64,000 bases of DNA from Rhizobium sp. 007 (GCF_015353075.1 NZ_CP064187.1:3036001-3100000); one strand, 5' to 3'; positions 47,195 through 58,226 are shown, counted from the first letter of the stretch. A program made the numbers and translations. Notes: generated by a model not told the origin, from the sequence alone.

Positions 47195-48800
47195 TGAAAA
47201 CGCCCTCGAGAACGCGGGCCGGCTTCGACGAGAGCGATAGACCGATATTCGCCTCGGCGAAGAGGTTCGCGTCCATCGTCTTGAGGTCCTCGGATACGAT
47301 CAGCGGAAACTCGGACTGATCGAGAATATGCTCTTGGAGGTTTACGCCCGGAGCGATTTCGCTCAGGACGATGCCATTGGGCGTAAGCTTCATGACGCAC
47401 CGCTCGGTGACATAGGTGATGTCCTGGCCCTGCTCGACGGCGCGTTTGCCCGAGAATGTGACGTGTTCAACCTCATTGACGAGCTTCTTAAGCTTACCTT
47501 CCTTCTCGATGACGAGCTTGCCGTCCTCGATCGCGAGCTTTGCGCCTGCGTTGAACATGCCGGAGAAGACGATCTTCTTGGCACGTGCTGTGATGTCGAC
47601 GAAACCACCTGCGCCCGCCGTCACGTGAGGCCGGAACGACAGCTTCGAGACGTTGACCGAACCGTCCCGACCGATTTCTAGGAACGAGAGGAGCGAGGCG
47701 TCGAAGCCGGCGCCCTGGAAATAGGTGAACTGGTATGGCGAAGGCATGTAAGCATCCGCGTTCGATGCACAGCCGAACGCGAAGTCAAGGAGCGGCACGC
47801 CGCCGACGGCGCCCTGTTCGATGACCCACGTCACTGCGCCGTGAAGCCCCTCTTCCATGAGGATGCGCGGCACGTTCGCCGAGATGCCGAACCCCAGATT
47901 CACGCAGCTACCAGCCTGCAGTTCCTGCGCCACGCGGCGGGCAATCACCTTCTGGATGTTGAATTCCGGCACCCGGAACGTGTTCAGGGGGCGGAAGATT
48001 TCGCCGGAAATCGCCGGATCGTAAAGCGTCTGCGTTGTCTGCTTCTGTTCCGGATCGACAACGACGTAGTCGACCAGCATGCCGGGAACGCGGACGTCGT
48101 GCGGTTTCAACGAACCCTCTTTGGTGATCCGCTTGACCTGGGCGATGACGATGCCGCCATTGTTGCGGGCGGCGAGCGCCTGGTCGAGGCCGCCGAGATA
48201 TGCGCCTTCGTGTTCGTAGGTGAGATTGCCACGCTCGTCGGCCGTGGTTGCCCGAATGATAGTGACCTCCGGGACGATCGCCGGAAAATAAAGATAGTCC
48301 TCGCCCTCGAACGACACGCGCTTGACGACCGCTTCCGAGGCGCCGAGATCGTTCATCGCGCATCCCTGCCGGTTCGGATCAACGAAGGTTTCAAGGCCGA
48401 CCTTGGTGAGGACGCCGGGACGCTTGGCAGCGGCTTCGCGGTGTATATCGAACATGATCCCCGACGGAATGTTGTAGGCGGGGATTTCGTTGTTCGTGAT
48501 CATCTGCCAGATGAGCGGCGGTTCGGCGCTTGATGGGCCGGATGGATAGGACCCGCCGATGATCTTCTTCAGCAGCCCCTTCTTCGCGATGTAGTCGACG
48601 CCCTTGATGCCGCTCATGTCACCGGCTGCAATTGGATGAAGCGTTGTCAGGTCGCGCGGATGGCCGGTCTCGTCGAAGCGCTCGCCGATCGCCTTCAGCA
48701 TCAGGTCGGGGCAGCCGAGGCCGCTCGACGACGAGACGGAGACAATCGCCCCGTCGGGAATAAGAGCTGCGGCTTCAGCCGGGGTGATGTGCTTGCTCAT
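47187..48800 (-). CDS. Acyl-CoA:acetate/3-ketoacid CoA-transferase (YdiF type)
   Basis: 537 residues, a fused alpha-beta CoA-transferase. The N-terminal half starts ITPAEAAALIPDGAIVSVSS; the C-terminal half contains the putative glutamyl active-site segment VTWVIEQGAVGGVPLLDFAF (near residue 350). Single-chain enzymes of this length transfer CoA between short-chain acyl-CoA donors and acids such as acetate, propionate or acetoacetate. It starts 6 bases after the Gfo/Idh stop and overlaps the hydratase by 8 bases. It probably activates an acid intermediate for the hydratase. Confidence 0.9.
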   Translation of the reverse strand: MSKHITPAEAAALIPDGAIVSVSSSSGLGCPDLMLKAIGERFDETGHPRDLTTLHPIAAGDMSGIKGVDYIAKKGLLKKIIGGSYPSGPSSAEPPLIWQMITNNEIPAYNIPSGIMFDIHREAAAKRPGVLTKVGLETFVDPNRQGCAMNDLGASEAVVKRVSFEGEDYLYFPAIVPEVTIIRATTADERGNLTYEHEGAYLGGLDQALAARNNGGIVIAQVKRITKEGSLKPHDVRVPGMLVDYVVVDPEQKQTTQTLYDPAISGEIFRPLNTFRVPEFNIQKVIARRVAQELQAGSCVNLGFGISANVPRILMEEGLHGAVTWVIEQGAVGGVPLLDFAFGCASNADAYMPSPYQFTYFQGAGFDASLLSFLEIGRDGSVNVSKLSFRPHVTAGAGGFVDITARAKKIVFSGMFNAGAKLAIEDGKLVIEKEGKLKKLVNEVEHVTFSGKRAVEQGQDITYVTERCVMKLTPNGIVLSEIAPGVNLQEHILDQSEFPLIVSEDLKTMDANLFAEANIGLSLSSKPARVLEGVFNG

Positions 48801-48806
48801 GTTCGT

Positions 48807-49946
<1,140 letters not shown>

Positions 49947-49997
49947 CTAAAGGCAGCGATACCTGAAAGCTTGCTGCCTCAGCGTGAGTGGCTTAAT

Positions 49998-50011
49998 TTG
50001 GAACGATCCAT
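49998..50011. promoter_or_regulatory. LacI-type operator 2 (degenerate)
   Basis: TTGGAACGATCCAT, matching operator 1 at 12 of 14 positions, 118 bases further upstream (start to end). A second site at this distance could allow looping. Confidence 0.6.
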
Positions 50012-50208
50012 AATTGTTCGGAGGTTTACACCTGACTTCCTGGGCCATGCGATGGTTCATCGCCGGTCGAAACCCACGCATGGGAGGCGACAGGTATTCG
50101 GCGGTCGCCGCTGCCACTTCCTAATCACCTGAAGGAAATTATATTGAAGTCGCAGCGAATCTCGCGTCACCGCACGAGCACGGCTTAGAGAGCTCCCCCA
50201 AACTACAA

Positions 50209-51276
50209 TCAGCTGCTCAATGGCGCGGAAGAAGTGAGCTCGCGCTCAGGTAAAGCTCCTTTTGCTCCGCAGCTTTCTCGAATGACCAGCCGCACGGACG
50301 TTACGACATTCTCGGCATCAGCCCGGCCTGCACTAATTTGTTTGAGGAGCAGCTGCGCGGCACGGCGCCCCATCGCCTGCGGATCGACGGAGATGGTGGT
50401 CAGAGCAGGAACGGCTGATTTCGCTTCGATGACATCATCAAAACCGACCACCGCAAAGTCTTGGCCTGGTTCCATGCGGCGCGCGCGAAGGCCGTCGCAA
50501 GCGCCAAAGGCAACCGCATCGTTGAAACAAACCGCAGCTGTAGGAGCCTTCTTGATGGTGAGGGCGCGGCCGATTGCTTCAATCCCGCCCGCCCGCGAGG
50601 GCGGGCCCGGCACGATGAGTTCAGGATCGAGTCGAAAACCAACCGCATCAACAGCTGCCCGATAACCAGAAAGGCGCTCATCAAAAACCGCCGTGTCAGG
50701 AAAGCCACCAAGAAAGGAAATTCGCTCGTGGCCAAGCGAGACCAAATGCTTGACTGCCATCGCCACGCCATTGGCATTATCTGCAACGACGGAAGAAACT
50801 TTCGCTCCTGGCAGGCTCCGGACAACCACGACAACGGGAATCCCAGCTGCAACCAGCGGCTTGAAGTCGGCTGGATCTGTCGCACGGGCAGGAGAAAGCA
50901 GAAGCCCTGAAATTCCGTGTTCGCGCATTGAAGAGACGACTTCGCGCTGCCGGTCGATACTCTCGCCTGTATTGGCGAGAAACTGAACGAAGCCTGCCGA
51001 TTGAACAACCATGTCCACGCCGACTGCAAGCTCTGCGAAAAAACTGTTTGTAAGATCGTTCACCACGATCCCGATGATGCTCGATTTGGAACTCGACTGA
51101 CGCAGGTTGGCCGCGCCGCGATTGTAGACGTAGCCGAGCTCGTTCATGACCTCGACCACTTTTGTGCGTGTCGCGCCTTTGACGAGCGGCGATCCTTGAA
51201 GAACCAGCGAGACGGTGGATTTGGATACGCCAGCCGCCCTAGCAATGTCGATCACTGTCAACTTCGCCTTTGCCAT
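50209..51276 (-). CDS. LacI family transcriptional repressor
   Basis: 355 residues from the ATG at 51276, preceded by GGAGGGG. The DNA-binding domain is TVIDIARAAGVSKSTVSLVL (residues 6-25) with a hinge helix; the remaining 290 residues form the periplasmic-binding-protein-like effector domain (SIIGIVVNDLTNSFFAELAV; HERISFLGGF). It sits upstream of, and in line with, the sugar catabolic cluster. Four copies of a GAACGTTCC palindrome surround it: two before the operon and one 37 bases before its own start, so it likely represses both the operon and itself and is released by the imported sugar or a derivative. Confidence 0.93.
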   Translation of the reverse strand: MAKAKLTVIDIARAAGVSKSTVSLVLQGSPLVKGATRTKVVEVMNELGYVYNRGAANLRQSSSKSSIIGIVVNDLTNSFFAELAVGVDMVVQSAGFVQFLANTGESIDRQREVVSSMREHGISGLLLSPARATDPADFKPLVAAGIPVVVVVRSLPGAKVSSVVADNANGVAMAVKHLVSLGHERISFLGGFPDTAVFDERLSGYRAAVDAVGFRLDPELIVPGPPSRAGGIEAIGRALTIKKAPTAAVCFNDAVAFGACDGLRARRMEPGQDFAVVGFDDVIEAKSAVPALTTISVDPQAMGRRAAQLLLKQISAGRADAENVVTSVRLVIRESCGAKGALPERELTSSAPLSS

Positions 51277-51312
51277 CGCATCCCCTCCCCGATCAAGTAA
51301 GTTCAAATTTAA

Positions 51313-51326
51313 TTAGAACGTTCCAA
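51313..51326. promoter_or_regulatory. LacI-type operator 3 (autoregulatory)
   Basis: TTAGAACGTTCCAA, 37 bases upstream of the LacI start codon; 13 of 14 positions match operator 1. Confidence 0.75.
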
Positions 51327-51487
51327 TCGGTCAAGCTTTTCCGCAGCTTTTCACGAGCCTCGATAGGATATCGCTCTGGACGCATGTCCGATATTTTATT
51401 GCAGAGCATGTAAAAGGTTTCCCTGCGCGTGGCGAACTGATGCAGCTTTATAGCATGCTTCCCTTCTACAAAAAAAGGACTTGCCTT

Positions 51488-51501
51488 TTAGAACGTTCCA
51501 A
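51488..51501. promoter_or_regulatory. LacI-type operator 4
   Basis: TTAGAACGTTCCAA, identical to operator 3 and 161 bases further from the LacI gene. No intact gene is controlled on its right side; a decayed ABC permease starts about 170 bases away on the plus strand. Confidence 0.7.
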
Positions 51502-51670
51502 TTTATTTGATCCGCGTCATGGGGAGTTTGTCATTGGTTCGATGCAGGGGCGTTAAACCGACGCGGCCCGACGAAAGATGAGCTTTTCGTCGGCTTGGTC
51601 GGCAATGTCCACCACCGCGTGCGCCGACAGTGTACGAGCTGGGAGGACCTTGGGTGTAAGTTTTCATCTT

Positions 51671-51950
51671 CGCGCCCGGATTTGAGGGGCTGGACAACCT
51701 GCTCTACGGCGCGCTGCTGACCATTCAGCTCTCCTGTGCGGCGATGATACTTGGTCTGGCCCGTCTCGATCGTTTGCGGCGTTGGAAAGACGTTTGACGT
51801 TCCGCCTCTCCGCTCATTAATGACTATCGAGATCATCCGAAACACGCCGTTTTTGGTGCAGATCTATTTCATCTTCTTCGGCTTGCCGTCGCTCGGTGTC
51901 CGCTTGAGCCCAAACAGCGCGGCTTAATCGCTGTCGTTGTCAATTTCGGC
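51671..51950 (+). pseudogene. Relic of an amino-acid ABC transporter permease (GlnP/HisM type)
   Basis: Pieces of one protein in different frames: GLDNLLYGALLTIQLSCAAM, then TIEIIRNTPFLVQIYFIFFG and LPSLGVRLSPNSA, then LIAVVVNFGEP. The order and sequence match the N-terminal half of polar-amino-acid permeases (xxELIRNTPFLVQIYFIFFGLP is diagnostic). At least two frameshifts separate the pieces and the C-terminal half is missing. Operator 4 lies upstream, so the ancestral gene may have belonged to the same LacI regulon or the junction may be accidental. Confidence 0.7.
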
Positions 51951-52704
51951 GAACCTGAACCTCCGATGCCGAGGGTGCACTCCGGGGCGTACTGTGAAAC
52001 TTGCTCACTGGAGAGGAATGGTCGACATCAGGGAGGCGGACCTAGCCTGTAGATGGCAGCCCAAAATATCTGTTCTCCGGGCTGACCAAGTGCGCCTGCT
52101 GCGGCGGAGGCTATTCCGCCATCTCGGCAACCCTGATCGGCTGCTCTACGGCGCGCAACAAGGGCACCTGTGACAATCGGGTTAACATCCGTCGCGACGA
52201 GCTGGAGACGCGCGTGCTGAACGCATTGCGGACCAGACTCGTTGATCCGGCCATGTTCGCCCGCTTCTGCGAGGTCTTCACGCAGGAGATGAATCGGCTG
52301 CGCATGGAAGGCCGCGCAGGCATCGCCGCGGCCGAGGCGGAGGTCGCGAAGATCGACCGCGAGCTCGACACTCTGCTCAACCTGATCCTCAAAGGCGGCG
52401 CAGCCGACGCGATCAATGCGAAGATGGTGCTGCTCGAACAGCGAAAGAAGGAACTAGCCTTGTTCCTCGCTGAGGCCGAAGAGCCTCCTACCCTTCTGCA
52501 TCCGTCGATGGCGCTGCAAATACCGTAAGCGGGTCCAACAGTTCTACGAAGCCCTGCAGGACGACGAGGAAGAGAAGCGGATCGAGGCGGCCGACATCTT
52601 GCGCTCGCTGGTGGATAAGATCGTGCTGACGCCAGCCGACGGCAAGGTTGAGATCGACGTTCGCGGCGATCTTGCCGGGATCCTTGCGCTTTCCCTCAAA
52701 AGCA

Positions 52705-52731
52705 AAAACCCCGCGGCGTACGCGGCGGGGT
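52705..52731 (-). terminator. Strong intrinsic terminator, minus direction
   Basis: Inverted repeat built on ACCCCGC and GCGGGGT around a 10-base loop. On the minus strand it is followed directly by TTTTTGCTTTT. It lies inside the plus-strand reading frame of the recombinase relic and just beyond the tRNA-fMet-3'-end-like unit in the tRNA's direction of transcription. Confidence 0.75.
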
Positions 52732-52732
52732 C

Positions 52733-52776
52733 GCAAGTAAAGATGGTTGCGGGGGCCCGATTGCACCGAGACTTGC
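52733..52776 (+). repeat. tRNA-fMet-3'-end-like unit, fourth copy
   Basis: 44 nt, the same length as the first two units at 22.1 kb, bounded by GCAAGT and ACTTGC, with the core AAAGATGGTTGCGGGGGC. The same orientation as the other units. Confidence 0.75.
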
Positions 52777-52796
52777 AGTTTCGGTACCTTATGTAA

Positions 52797-53155
52797 GGTC
52801 CAAAGGGAAGGTCAGCTCTACGCCGCCGCCAATTGCGAGCGCGATCGCGGCATCAATCCTCCGGAAGCGCACCCGTAACAATTCTGTCGGAAACGTTTCG
52901 AGGAGGACGATCGCCGCAGATGAAAGGGAATCGCACCGGCGCCGGACGGAATCGCCGACCGCAATCCGGAATCGAATATCTCGACTTCGGAATCCCTTAT
53001 GATGAATTCAGAATCGGTTACTCCGGGTTCGGAAGCGCAGATTCGGCTACGATTGCAGGTTCCCGCGGTCTTGCGGACGGCTGCCATAACGGCCGAGCGG
53101 CTGCGTAAAAGTTCGACCCGTCGAGGATGCTTTCGACGGGGAGGTTGTTACCGGA
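52797..53155. other. Non-coding stretch after the recombinase relic
   Basis: About 360 bases with no intact gene. It contains the 27-bp LacI leader repeat and lies immediately downstream of the MCP gene's stop, so it may hold the MCP terminator; none is obvious. Confidence 0.4.
52903..52929 (+). repeat. LacI leader segment, copy B of a 27-bp repeat
   Basis: One mismatch from 21713-21739. It includes a ribosome site (GGAGG) and ATGAAAGGGA, but the frame after it does not continue as LacI. Confidence 0.75.
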
Positions 53156-55087
53156 TCAGAAATCCTGCCACTCGGCGGAACGGGTATCGACCGCGGCATT
53201 GCCGGAGAAGGCGCCGGCGTGGCGGCCCAGTCTGTAAACCGGCGAGGCAACCGGCGCGTCATGGCCCTTGGCGGGCTGCGGCAGGGACCGGCGCTCCGCG
53301 TCCGTCAGCCTGAACTGCGCCAGAAGCTCATTGAGCGAAGCGACTTCGCGGGCAAGCCCGTGGCTGGCGGCGGTCGATTCCTCCACCATGGCCGCATTCT
53401 TCTGCGTGTCCCGGTCCATCTGGTTAACCGCCGTGTTGATCTGCTGGAGCCCGGCAGACTGCTCCTGCGCGGATTCCACTATCGCGGCCACGTTCCGGTT
53501 AATCTCCTGCACCTCGGTGACGATCGTCTGCAGCGCCCCGCCGGTGTTGCCGACCAGGTGCACGCCCTGGCGGACCTGCTCGTTGGAAGTCAGGATCAAT
53601 GCCTTGATCTCCTTGGCGGCATTGGCGGAACGCTGCGCCAGTTCGCGGACCTCCTGGGCGACTACCGCAAAGCCCTTGCCCGCCTCCCCGGCCCGCGCCG
53701 CCTCGACGCCGGCATTCAGCGCTAGGAGATTCGTCTGGAAGGCGATCTCGTCGATGACGCCGATGATGCTGCCAATCTCGCCGGAAGATTTCGCGATCTT
53801 TTCCATGGCCATTACTGCCTGCCGAACGACCTCCCTCGACTGTTCCGCGCCGCTGCGGGTGCGGGCGACGAGCTGGCCGGCCTCGCGGGCCCGCGCGGTG
53901 GCGTCCTTGACGGCGGTCGTGATTTGTTCAAGCGCGGATGCTGTTTCTTCCACGGCTGTGGCCTGCTGTTCCGTCCGATTGGCAAGATCGTCGGCCGCCG
54001 CCTTGATCTCGTTCGCATCGGCGTCGATCCCGCGCACGTTCTGCGCCACCCGGACGAGCGCCGACTGCAGCTTCCCGGCGGAGGTGTTGAAGTCGTTGCG
54101 CACGCCGTCGAGGCTCGCCGTGAACGGCTCGTCGATACGGTAGGAGACGTCGCCGTCGGAAAGCTTCGACAGGCCGGCCGCGAGGCTGTCGATCGCGAAT
54201 TTCACGTCGGCGGCTTCCCTCGCCTTTTGCCGCTCGCGGTCGAGGCGTTCCTTTTCCGAGAGGCTGCGGTTTTCCTCGGCCTCCTGCTCAAGCCGGATGC
54301 GTTCGAGCGCATTGTCGCGGAAGGTCGCAACGGCCCTGGCCATCTGGCCGATTTCGTCCTTCCGGTGCATCCCGTGGACCGGCGCGTGCGTATCGCCCTG
54401 CGCAAGGGATGCCATGCGCTGGCGCAGGACGGCGATCGGGTTGGTGATGCCCTTCAAGACAATCATCAGCGCGGCGACGATGCCGACGAGGAATGCCACC
54501 CCGATCACGGCGAGCGAGGTGACAATCGCAGCGTTCGTTTCGGCGGCCAGCGCATCTTTGCCGGCATCGATTTCTTTCAGGTGACGATTAACCATATCCA
54601 CGACGCCATCCCTCAACGGCATCATGATGGCGTCTGCCTTGGCAAGGATCGCTCTGGCTTCTTCGTCACGGTTCTCAGTACCCAGTTCGATCGCCTTGCC
54701 GCTCAAAGAAATGACCTGCTCGGCGGTCGATATGAACGCCTCAAGCTCTGCTGCGTCTTCAGGTAGCTTTGTCTTCGCGTCACGAAGCCGGTTTCGGACG
54801 TGCCCGACGCTCTCCTGATAGAATTCAATGATCGTGTTGAAAGCAGGATCGGTCGGCTCATAGGCCGTGGCCTGATAGGCGGTATAAGGCAGGTTGACCA
54901 GATTGCCTGTAACACGCGCCAACTGGATAGCGGCGGCATTGTCCCTGGCAATGAAATCGGAATAAGCCGCGTCGGCGGACTTGAACCGGATAGAGAGACT
55001 GGCGGCAGCTCCGATGCCGATAACGCAGAGCGGTATGACAACCGTTAATATTTTCGTCCGGATGCCTGCATTCTGAAGAACAAACAT
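53156..55087 (-). CDS. Methyl-accepting chemotaxis protein
   Basis: 643 residues. TM1 at about 12-32, a periplasmic four-helix sensor (33-186), TM2 at 187-211, a HAMP domain (212-267) and a second HAMP-like segment (about 302-345, LSKLSDGDVSYRIDEPF). The cytoplasmic coiled coil has the signalling tip EIAFQTNLLALNAGVEAARA and GFAVVAQEVRELAQRSANAA. The C terminus is EWQDF, a WxxF-type pentapeptide that can tether CheR/CheB. It is a complete chemoreceptor but stands alone with no che genes nearby, so it feeds a chemotaxis array encoded elsewhere. The ligand is unknown. It is flanked by recombinase and IS debris. Confidence 0.94.
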   Translation of the reverse strand: MFVLQNAGIRTKILTVVIPLCVIGIGAAASLSIRFKSADAAYSDFIARDNAAAIQLARVTGNLVNLPYTAYQATAYEPTDPAFNTIIEFYQESVGHVRNRLRDAKTKLPEDAAELEAFISTAEQVISLSGKAIELGTENRDEEARAILAKADAIMMPLRDGVVDMVNRHLKEIDAGKDALAAETNAAIVTSLAVIGVAFLVGIVAALMIVLKGITNPIAVLRQRMASLAQGDTHAPVHGMHRKDEIGQMARAVATFRDNALERIRLEQEAEENRSLSEKERLDRERQKAREAADVKFAIDSLAAGLSKLSDGDVSYRIDEPFTASLDGVRNDFNTSAGKLQSALVRVAQNVRGIDADANEIKAAADDLANRTEQQATAVEETASALEQITTAVKDATARAREAGQLVARTRSGAEQSREVVRQAVMAMEKIAKSSGEIGSIIGVIDEIAFQTNLLALNAGVEAARAGEAGKGFAVVAQEVRELAQRSANAAKEIKALILTSNEQVRQGVHLVGNTGGALQTIVTEVQEINRNVAAIVESAQEQSAGLQQINTAVNQMDRDTQKNAAMVEESTAASHGLAREVASLNELLAQFRLTDAERRSLPQPAKGHDAPVASPVYRLGRHAGAFSGNAAVDTRSAEWQDF

Positions 55088-55589
55088 ATGGCCTCGCTTT
55101 TATTACAGTATTATGACACCCATGCGCTGGTGTTTTTTTGAATAAAACGACAGAAAGCATTGCGTCGCTTATGCTAAAATCACGGATTGCGTAGCGGACG
55201 CACATTTTTCCTAGTCAGCTTATTTACATGACAGAATAAGCGCTACACATTCTGCCGCAGGTTGCATAATATAGTTTAACAATTGTCTAATTGTACCAAT
55301 TTATCGGATCAAGCATTTTTACCGTCATTCGAACAGCGGTGGTTGCCTGCCCTGGCTTGATACCTGGCGGTGTCCGGCACGGTCCCGTCAGCCAACTGAC
55401 CGACGGGACGAGGTCACGCCGTCAGTTCGCTGGCGCGGCTTTCGCAGGCCTCGGCGGGTGCGAAGCGCCGAACTCCTCGATCCACACCGTTACGCGCGCG
55501 ACGCACCTCTCGAGCGCTTAGTCCCGATCGCCGTTGGCTGACGAAGGCGCCGTTGATCCGGTAGATGCCGCAATGGGCCGGTACTGTTG
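55088..55589. other. AT-rich promoter region and non-coding DNA
   Basis: About 500 bases upstream of the MCP gene, the first 230 markedly AT-rich (promoter of the MCP). The remainder up to the IS5 fragment shows short coding-like stretches on the minus strand without family identity. Confidence 0.4.
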
Positions 55590-55728
55590 AAAAACTCGTC
55601 GGAGACTATTGCAGTCCACCTTGGGCTTGCACCCGCACCGCGAGGGCTTCGGCAACAGAGGCTCGATCCGCGCCCATTCCTCGTCGGAGGCGTCAATGAC
55701 CTCGACGCCATGCGCGCACTCGCGGGCG
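55590..55728 (-). pseudogene. IS5-family transposase fragment
   Basis: About 40 codons with VIDASDEEWARIEPLLPKPS and GCKPKVD, the N-terminal domain of IS5-type transposases (typically DxxWxxIxPLLP). It is cut on its 5' side exactly at the inverted repeat of an IS6 fragment and fades on its 3' side. Confidence 0.55.
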
Positions 55729-56102
55729 GGTAGCGTCGCCTTAACTTGGGTCGGGCACAGGATGGCCACGATGGCGCCGGTTTATGCCGCGGTCGACAGG
55801 GTGATTTCGTGCCACGTGTTCGTGGCGGCGTTTCGCAGTTTGCGATGTTCAGCAGTGCGCGTCCGGTTGCGGTGAAGATGGAAGAGGTTAGCGATCGGGC
55901 CGTGGATGGAGATGAAGCGCTGGCATTGCCCTGCCGACTTGAACCGGATCATGCCTCGTTCTCGTCGTCGAACAGCCAGATGCGAATTCTCCGCCCGGTT
56001 ATTCAAGCCCTTATGCGAGCGATGCTCGACACTGCATGATTTCTCTTCTGGCGGCATCGTAGGATCTGAGCTTGTCGGTGATCATGACACGCGGTGCGAC
56101 AC
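55729..56102 (-). mobile_element. IS6-family element, one-ended fragment
   Basis: Begins at the inverted repeat GGTAGCGTCGCCTTAA (55729-55744) and carries the C-terminal third of the transposase on the minus strand (HKGLNNRAENSHLAVRRRER), with the same internal frameshift as the full copy at 58831-59647. It ends abruptly at 56102 within the coding region. Confidence 0.85.
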
Positions 56103-56197
56103 CCGAAATTACACCAACTTGACGGACGCTATGCGCTGATGCACCCTCCGATATCACCGGACCGGGATCCCGAGAAACGGCGACAAACGAAGGTCCT

Positions 56198-58129
56198 GTG
56201 CAACCAGGGTCCGCTGCTACGTCGAGGGAGCGCAAATTGGGCCAACCCATAGGATGGTTGTCGGATTTCGCGCGCAGGCTGGCGGCCCGTGCGCGAGAAT
56301 ACCTGAGGAAGCTCGATGCGACCCGTCACAGCATTGGCGCACGCCTGCTGATCGGCATTCTGTTATTCAGCACGTTCGTGACCTTCGTCCTGGCCGGGAT
56401 TCAGCTCTACACCGACTATCAGCGCGATGTAGCGGCCATCCAGTCAAGGCTCGACCTGATCGGCAAGAGCTATCTGGACAGCCTGGCAGAGAGTCTTTGG
56501 GCGCTCGACGAGACACAGCTGCGACTCCAACTCATGGGAATCCTTCAGCAGGCCGATATTCGTGCCGCCGAAGTCCGCGACACCGGCATTTCAATCAAAC
56601 CGCTTGTCGTTCAGGTCGGCGAGACCCCCGAGCCGCCGGTTGTTACGCGGGATTATCCGCTGACTCACACGGTGCAAGGGCAGGACCGAGTGATCGGCAC
56701 ACTCCGTGTCGAAGCCACGCTGGCCGATGCTTATCGTCGGCTAACGGATACCGCAGCAAGGGTTTTTGCGACTCAGGCAACTGAAATCTTTCTGGTCGCG
56801 CTCTTCATCATTTTCTTCTTCAACTATCTGGTCACGCGTCATCTGTCCGCGATCGCAGCGAAAGTTGGCAGCTATCAGATTTATGACTCGCCCTTGGAGT
56901 TGCGCTTGAAGCGCCGTCGACCGCGGCACGACGACGAAATGCAGCGGGTAACCACGGCCTTCAACTCTTTATCTCACAACCTGCATGCTGCCTTTCGCGA
57001 CCTTGCCGAACGCGAGGCGCGGATCCGGTGCTTGGTCGATGCCAACATCATCGGCGTCTTCACTTGGCAGCTCGTTGGCCGGACGCCCGAGGACCAGGAC
57101 GTTGCGTTTCGGGACGTCAATGACGCGTTCCTGCGGATCGTGGGATATGACCGCGAAGACCTTGTCAACGGTCCCGTCACCCAACGGACCCTCACCGCAC
57201 CGGAATGGCAGGACCGCACCCAGCGTGCGACGGCCGAGATGAGGCTGACCGGTGCCTTTCAGCCATACGAAGAGGAATACATTCGGAAGGACGGGAGCCG
57301 CGTGCCGGTGCTGATTGGTGCGGCGCAGTTCGGCGAAACCGGAGAGCAAGGCGTTGCCTTTGTGCTCGATCTGACCGAACGCAAACGCGGCGAACAAGCG
57401 CTGCAGCAGGCACAGGCGGAACTGGCTCACGCCGCCCGCATCGCAACCATGGGCCAGCTAACAGCATCCATCGCCCATGAAGTGAAACAGCCCATCGCCG
57501 CGGCGGTCACCAATGCCGAGGCCGCGCTCCGCTGGCTGGCTCGCCGACCGCCGGATCTGGAGGAGGTGCGGAAGGCACTGACCCAAGTTGTTCAGAACGG
57601 CAATCGAGCTAGCGATGTCATCGGCCGAATCCGTGATCTGGTCAGAAAAGCGCCGTCACCGAAGGAGCGCTTTGAGATAAACGGCGCGATCCGCGAGGTG
57701 ATCGAGATCACCCGGGGCGAAGCGGTGAAGAACGGCGTCTCGGTGCGAATGGAACTCGGGGCCGGTCTGCAGCTCATCGAGGGCGACAGGGTGCAGCTTC
57801 AACAAGTGATCCTCAACCTGATGATGAACGCGCTGGAGGCGATGGCCGGCATGGCGGAAGGGCAGCGCGAGTTGCAGGTCACCACCACGGCCGAACCGGA
57901 AGGCGTGCGCGTCGCCGTGCGCGATTCGGGCCCGGGTCTGACGCCCGTGGCGGAAGAGCGGCTCTTCGAGGCCTTCCATACTACGAAGTCCAGCGGCCTA
58001 GGTATCGGGCTGTCGATCTGCCGTTCGATCATCGAAGCGCATGGTGGTCGGCTATGGGCCGAGGCCAACGAACCGCAGGGCGCCGTGTTTCAGTTCACAC
58101 TGCCGGTCGAGCAGCATTCTGCATCGTGA
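56198..58129 (+). CDS. PAS-domain sensor histidine kinase
   Basis: 643 residues from a GTG at 56198 with GAAGG upstream. TM1 at 48-70 and TM2 at about 196-215 enclose a 125-residue periplasmic sensor. A short linker, a PAS domain (about 275-395), HisKA with the phospho-accepting His427 (TASIAHEVKQPIAAAVTNAE), and HATPase with N box (QVILNLMMNALEA), G1 (VRDSGPGL) and G2 (SGLGIGLSI) motifs follow. HEVxQPxxA is typical of FixL/TodS/DctB-like kinases. No response regulator gene is present, so it is an orphan or its partner was lost. IS6 fragments lie on both sides (95 bases upstream, 700 bases downstream). Confidence 0.92.
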   Translation: MQPGSAATSRERKLGQPIGWLSDFARRLAARAREYLRKLDATRHSIGARLLIGILLFSTFVTFVLAGIQLYTDYQRDVAAIQSRLDLIGKSYLDSLAESLWALDETQLRLQLMGILQQADIRAAEVRDTGISIKPLVVQVGETPEPPVVTRDYPLTHTVQGQDRVIGTLRVEATLADAYRRLTDTAARVFATQATEIFLVALFIIFFFNYLVTRHLSAIAAKVGSYQIYDSPLELRLKRRRPRHDDEMQRVTTAFNSLSHNLHAAFRDLAEREARIRCLVDANIIGVFTWQLVGRTPEDQDVAFRDVNDAFLRIVGYDREDLVNGPVTQRTLTAPEWQDRTQRATAEMRLTGAFQPYEEEYIRKDGSRVPVLIGAAQFGETGEQGVAFVLDLTERKRGEQALQQAQAELAHAARIATMGQLTASIAHEVKQPIAAAVTNAEAALRWLARRPPDLEEVRKALTQVVQNGNRASDVIGRIRDLVRKAPSPKERFEINGAIREVIEITRGEAVKNGVSVRMELGAGLQLIEGDRVQLQQVILNLMMNALEAMAGMAEGQRELQVTTTAEPEGVRVAVRDSGPGLTPVAEERLFEAFHTTKSSGLGIGLSICRSIIEAHGGRLWAEANEPQGAVFQFTLPVEQHSAS

Positions 58130-58226
58130 TTGGCGCACCGCGTCCGGCCCAATAGTCTGACGGGTGATGTCAGGTTAACCGGAGTTGAAGTTGTTGGCTG
58201 CTAGTCACCTGAATCCGAAGTTCGGC

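Larger units (their letters stand above)
52046..52796 (+). pseudogene. Serine recombinase relic (C-terminal half)
   Basis: Starts after a stop codon with KYLFSGLTKCACCGGGYSAI, the recombinase zinc-ribbon domain (CxxC followed by a downstream CSTARNKGTCDN). It continues through the long coiled coil (GIAAAEAEVAKIDRELDTLL). A frameshift near 52515 moves the rest to another frame ([20 protein letters not shown]). The catalytic N-terminal resolvase domain is missing, so it is inactive. The last 20 or so codons run through a minus-strand terminator (52705-52731) and a tRNA-fMet-3'-end-like unit (52733-52776). The same arrangement occurs at 22.0-22.2 kb. Confidence 0.8.
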
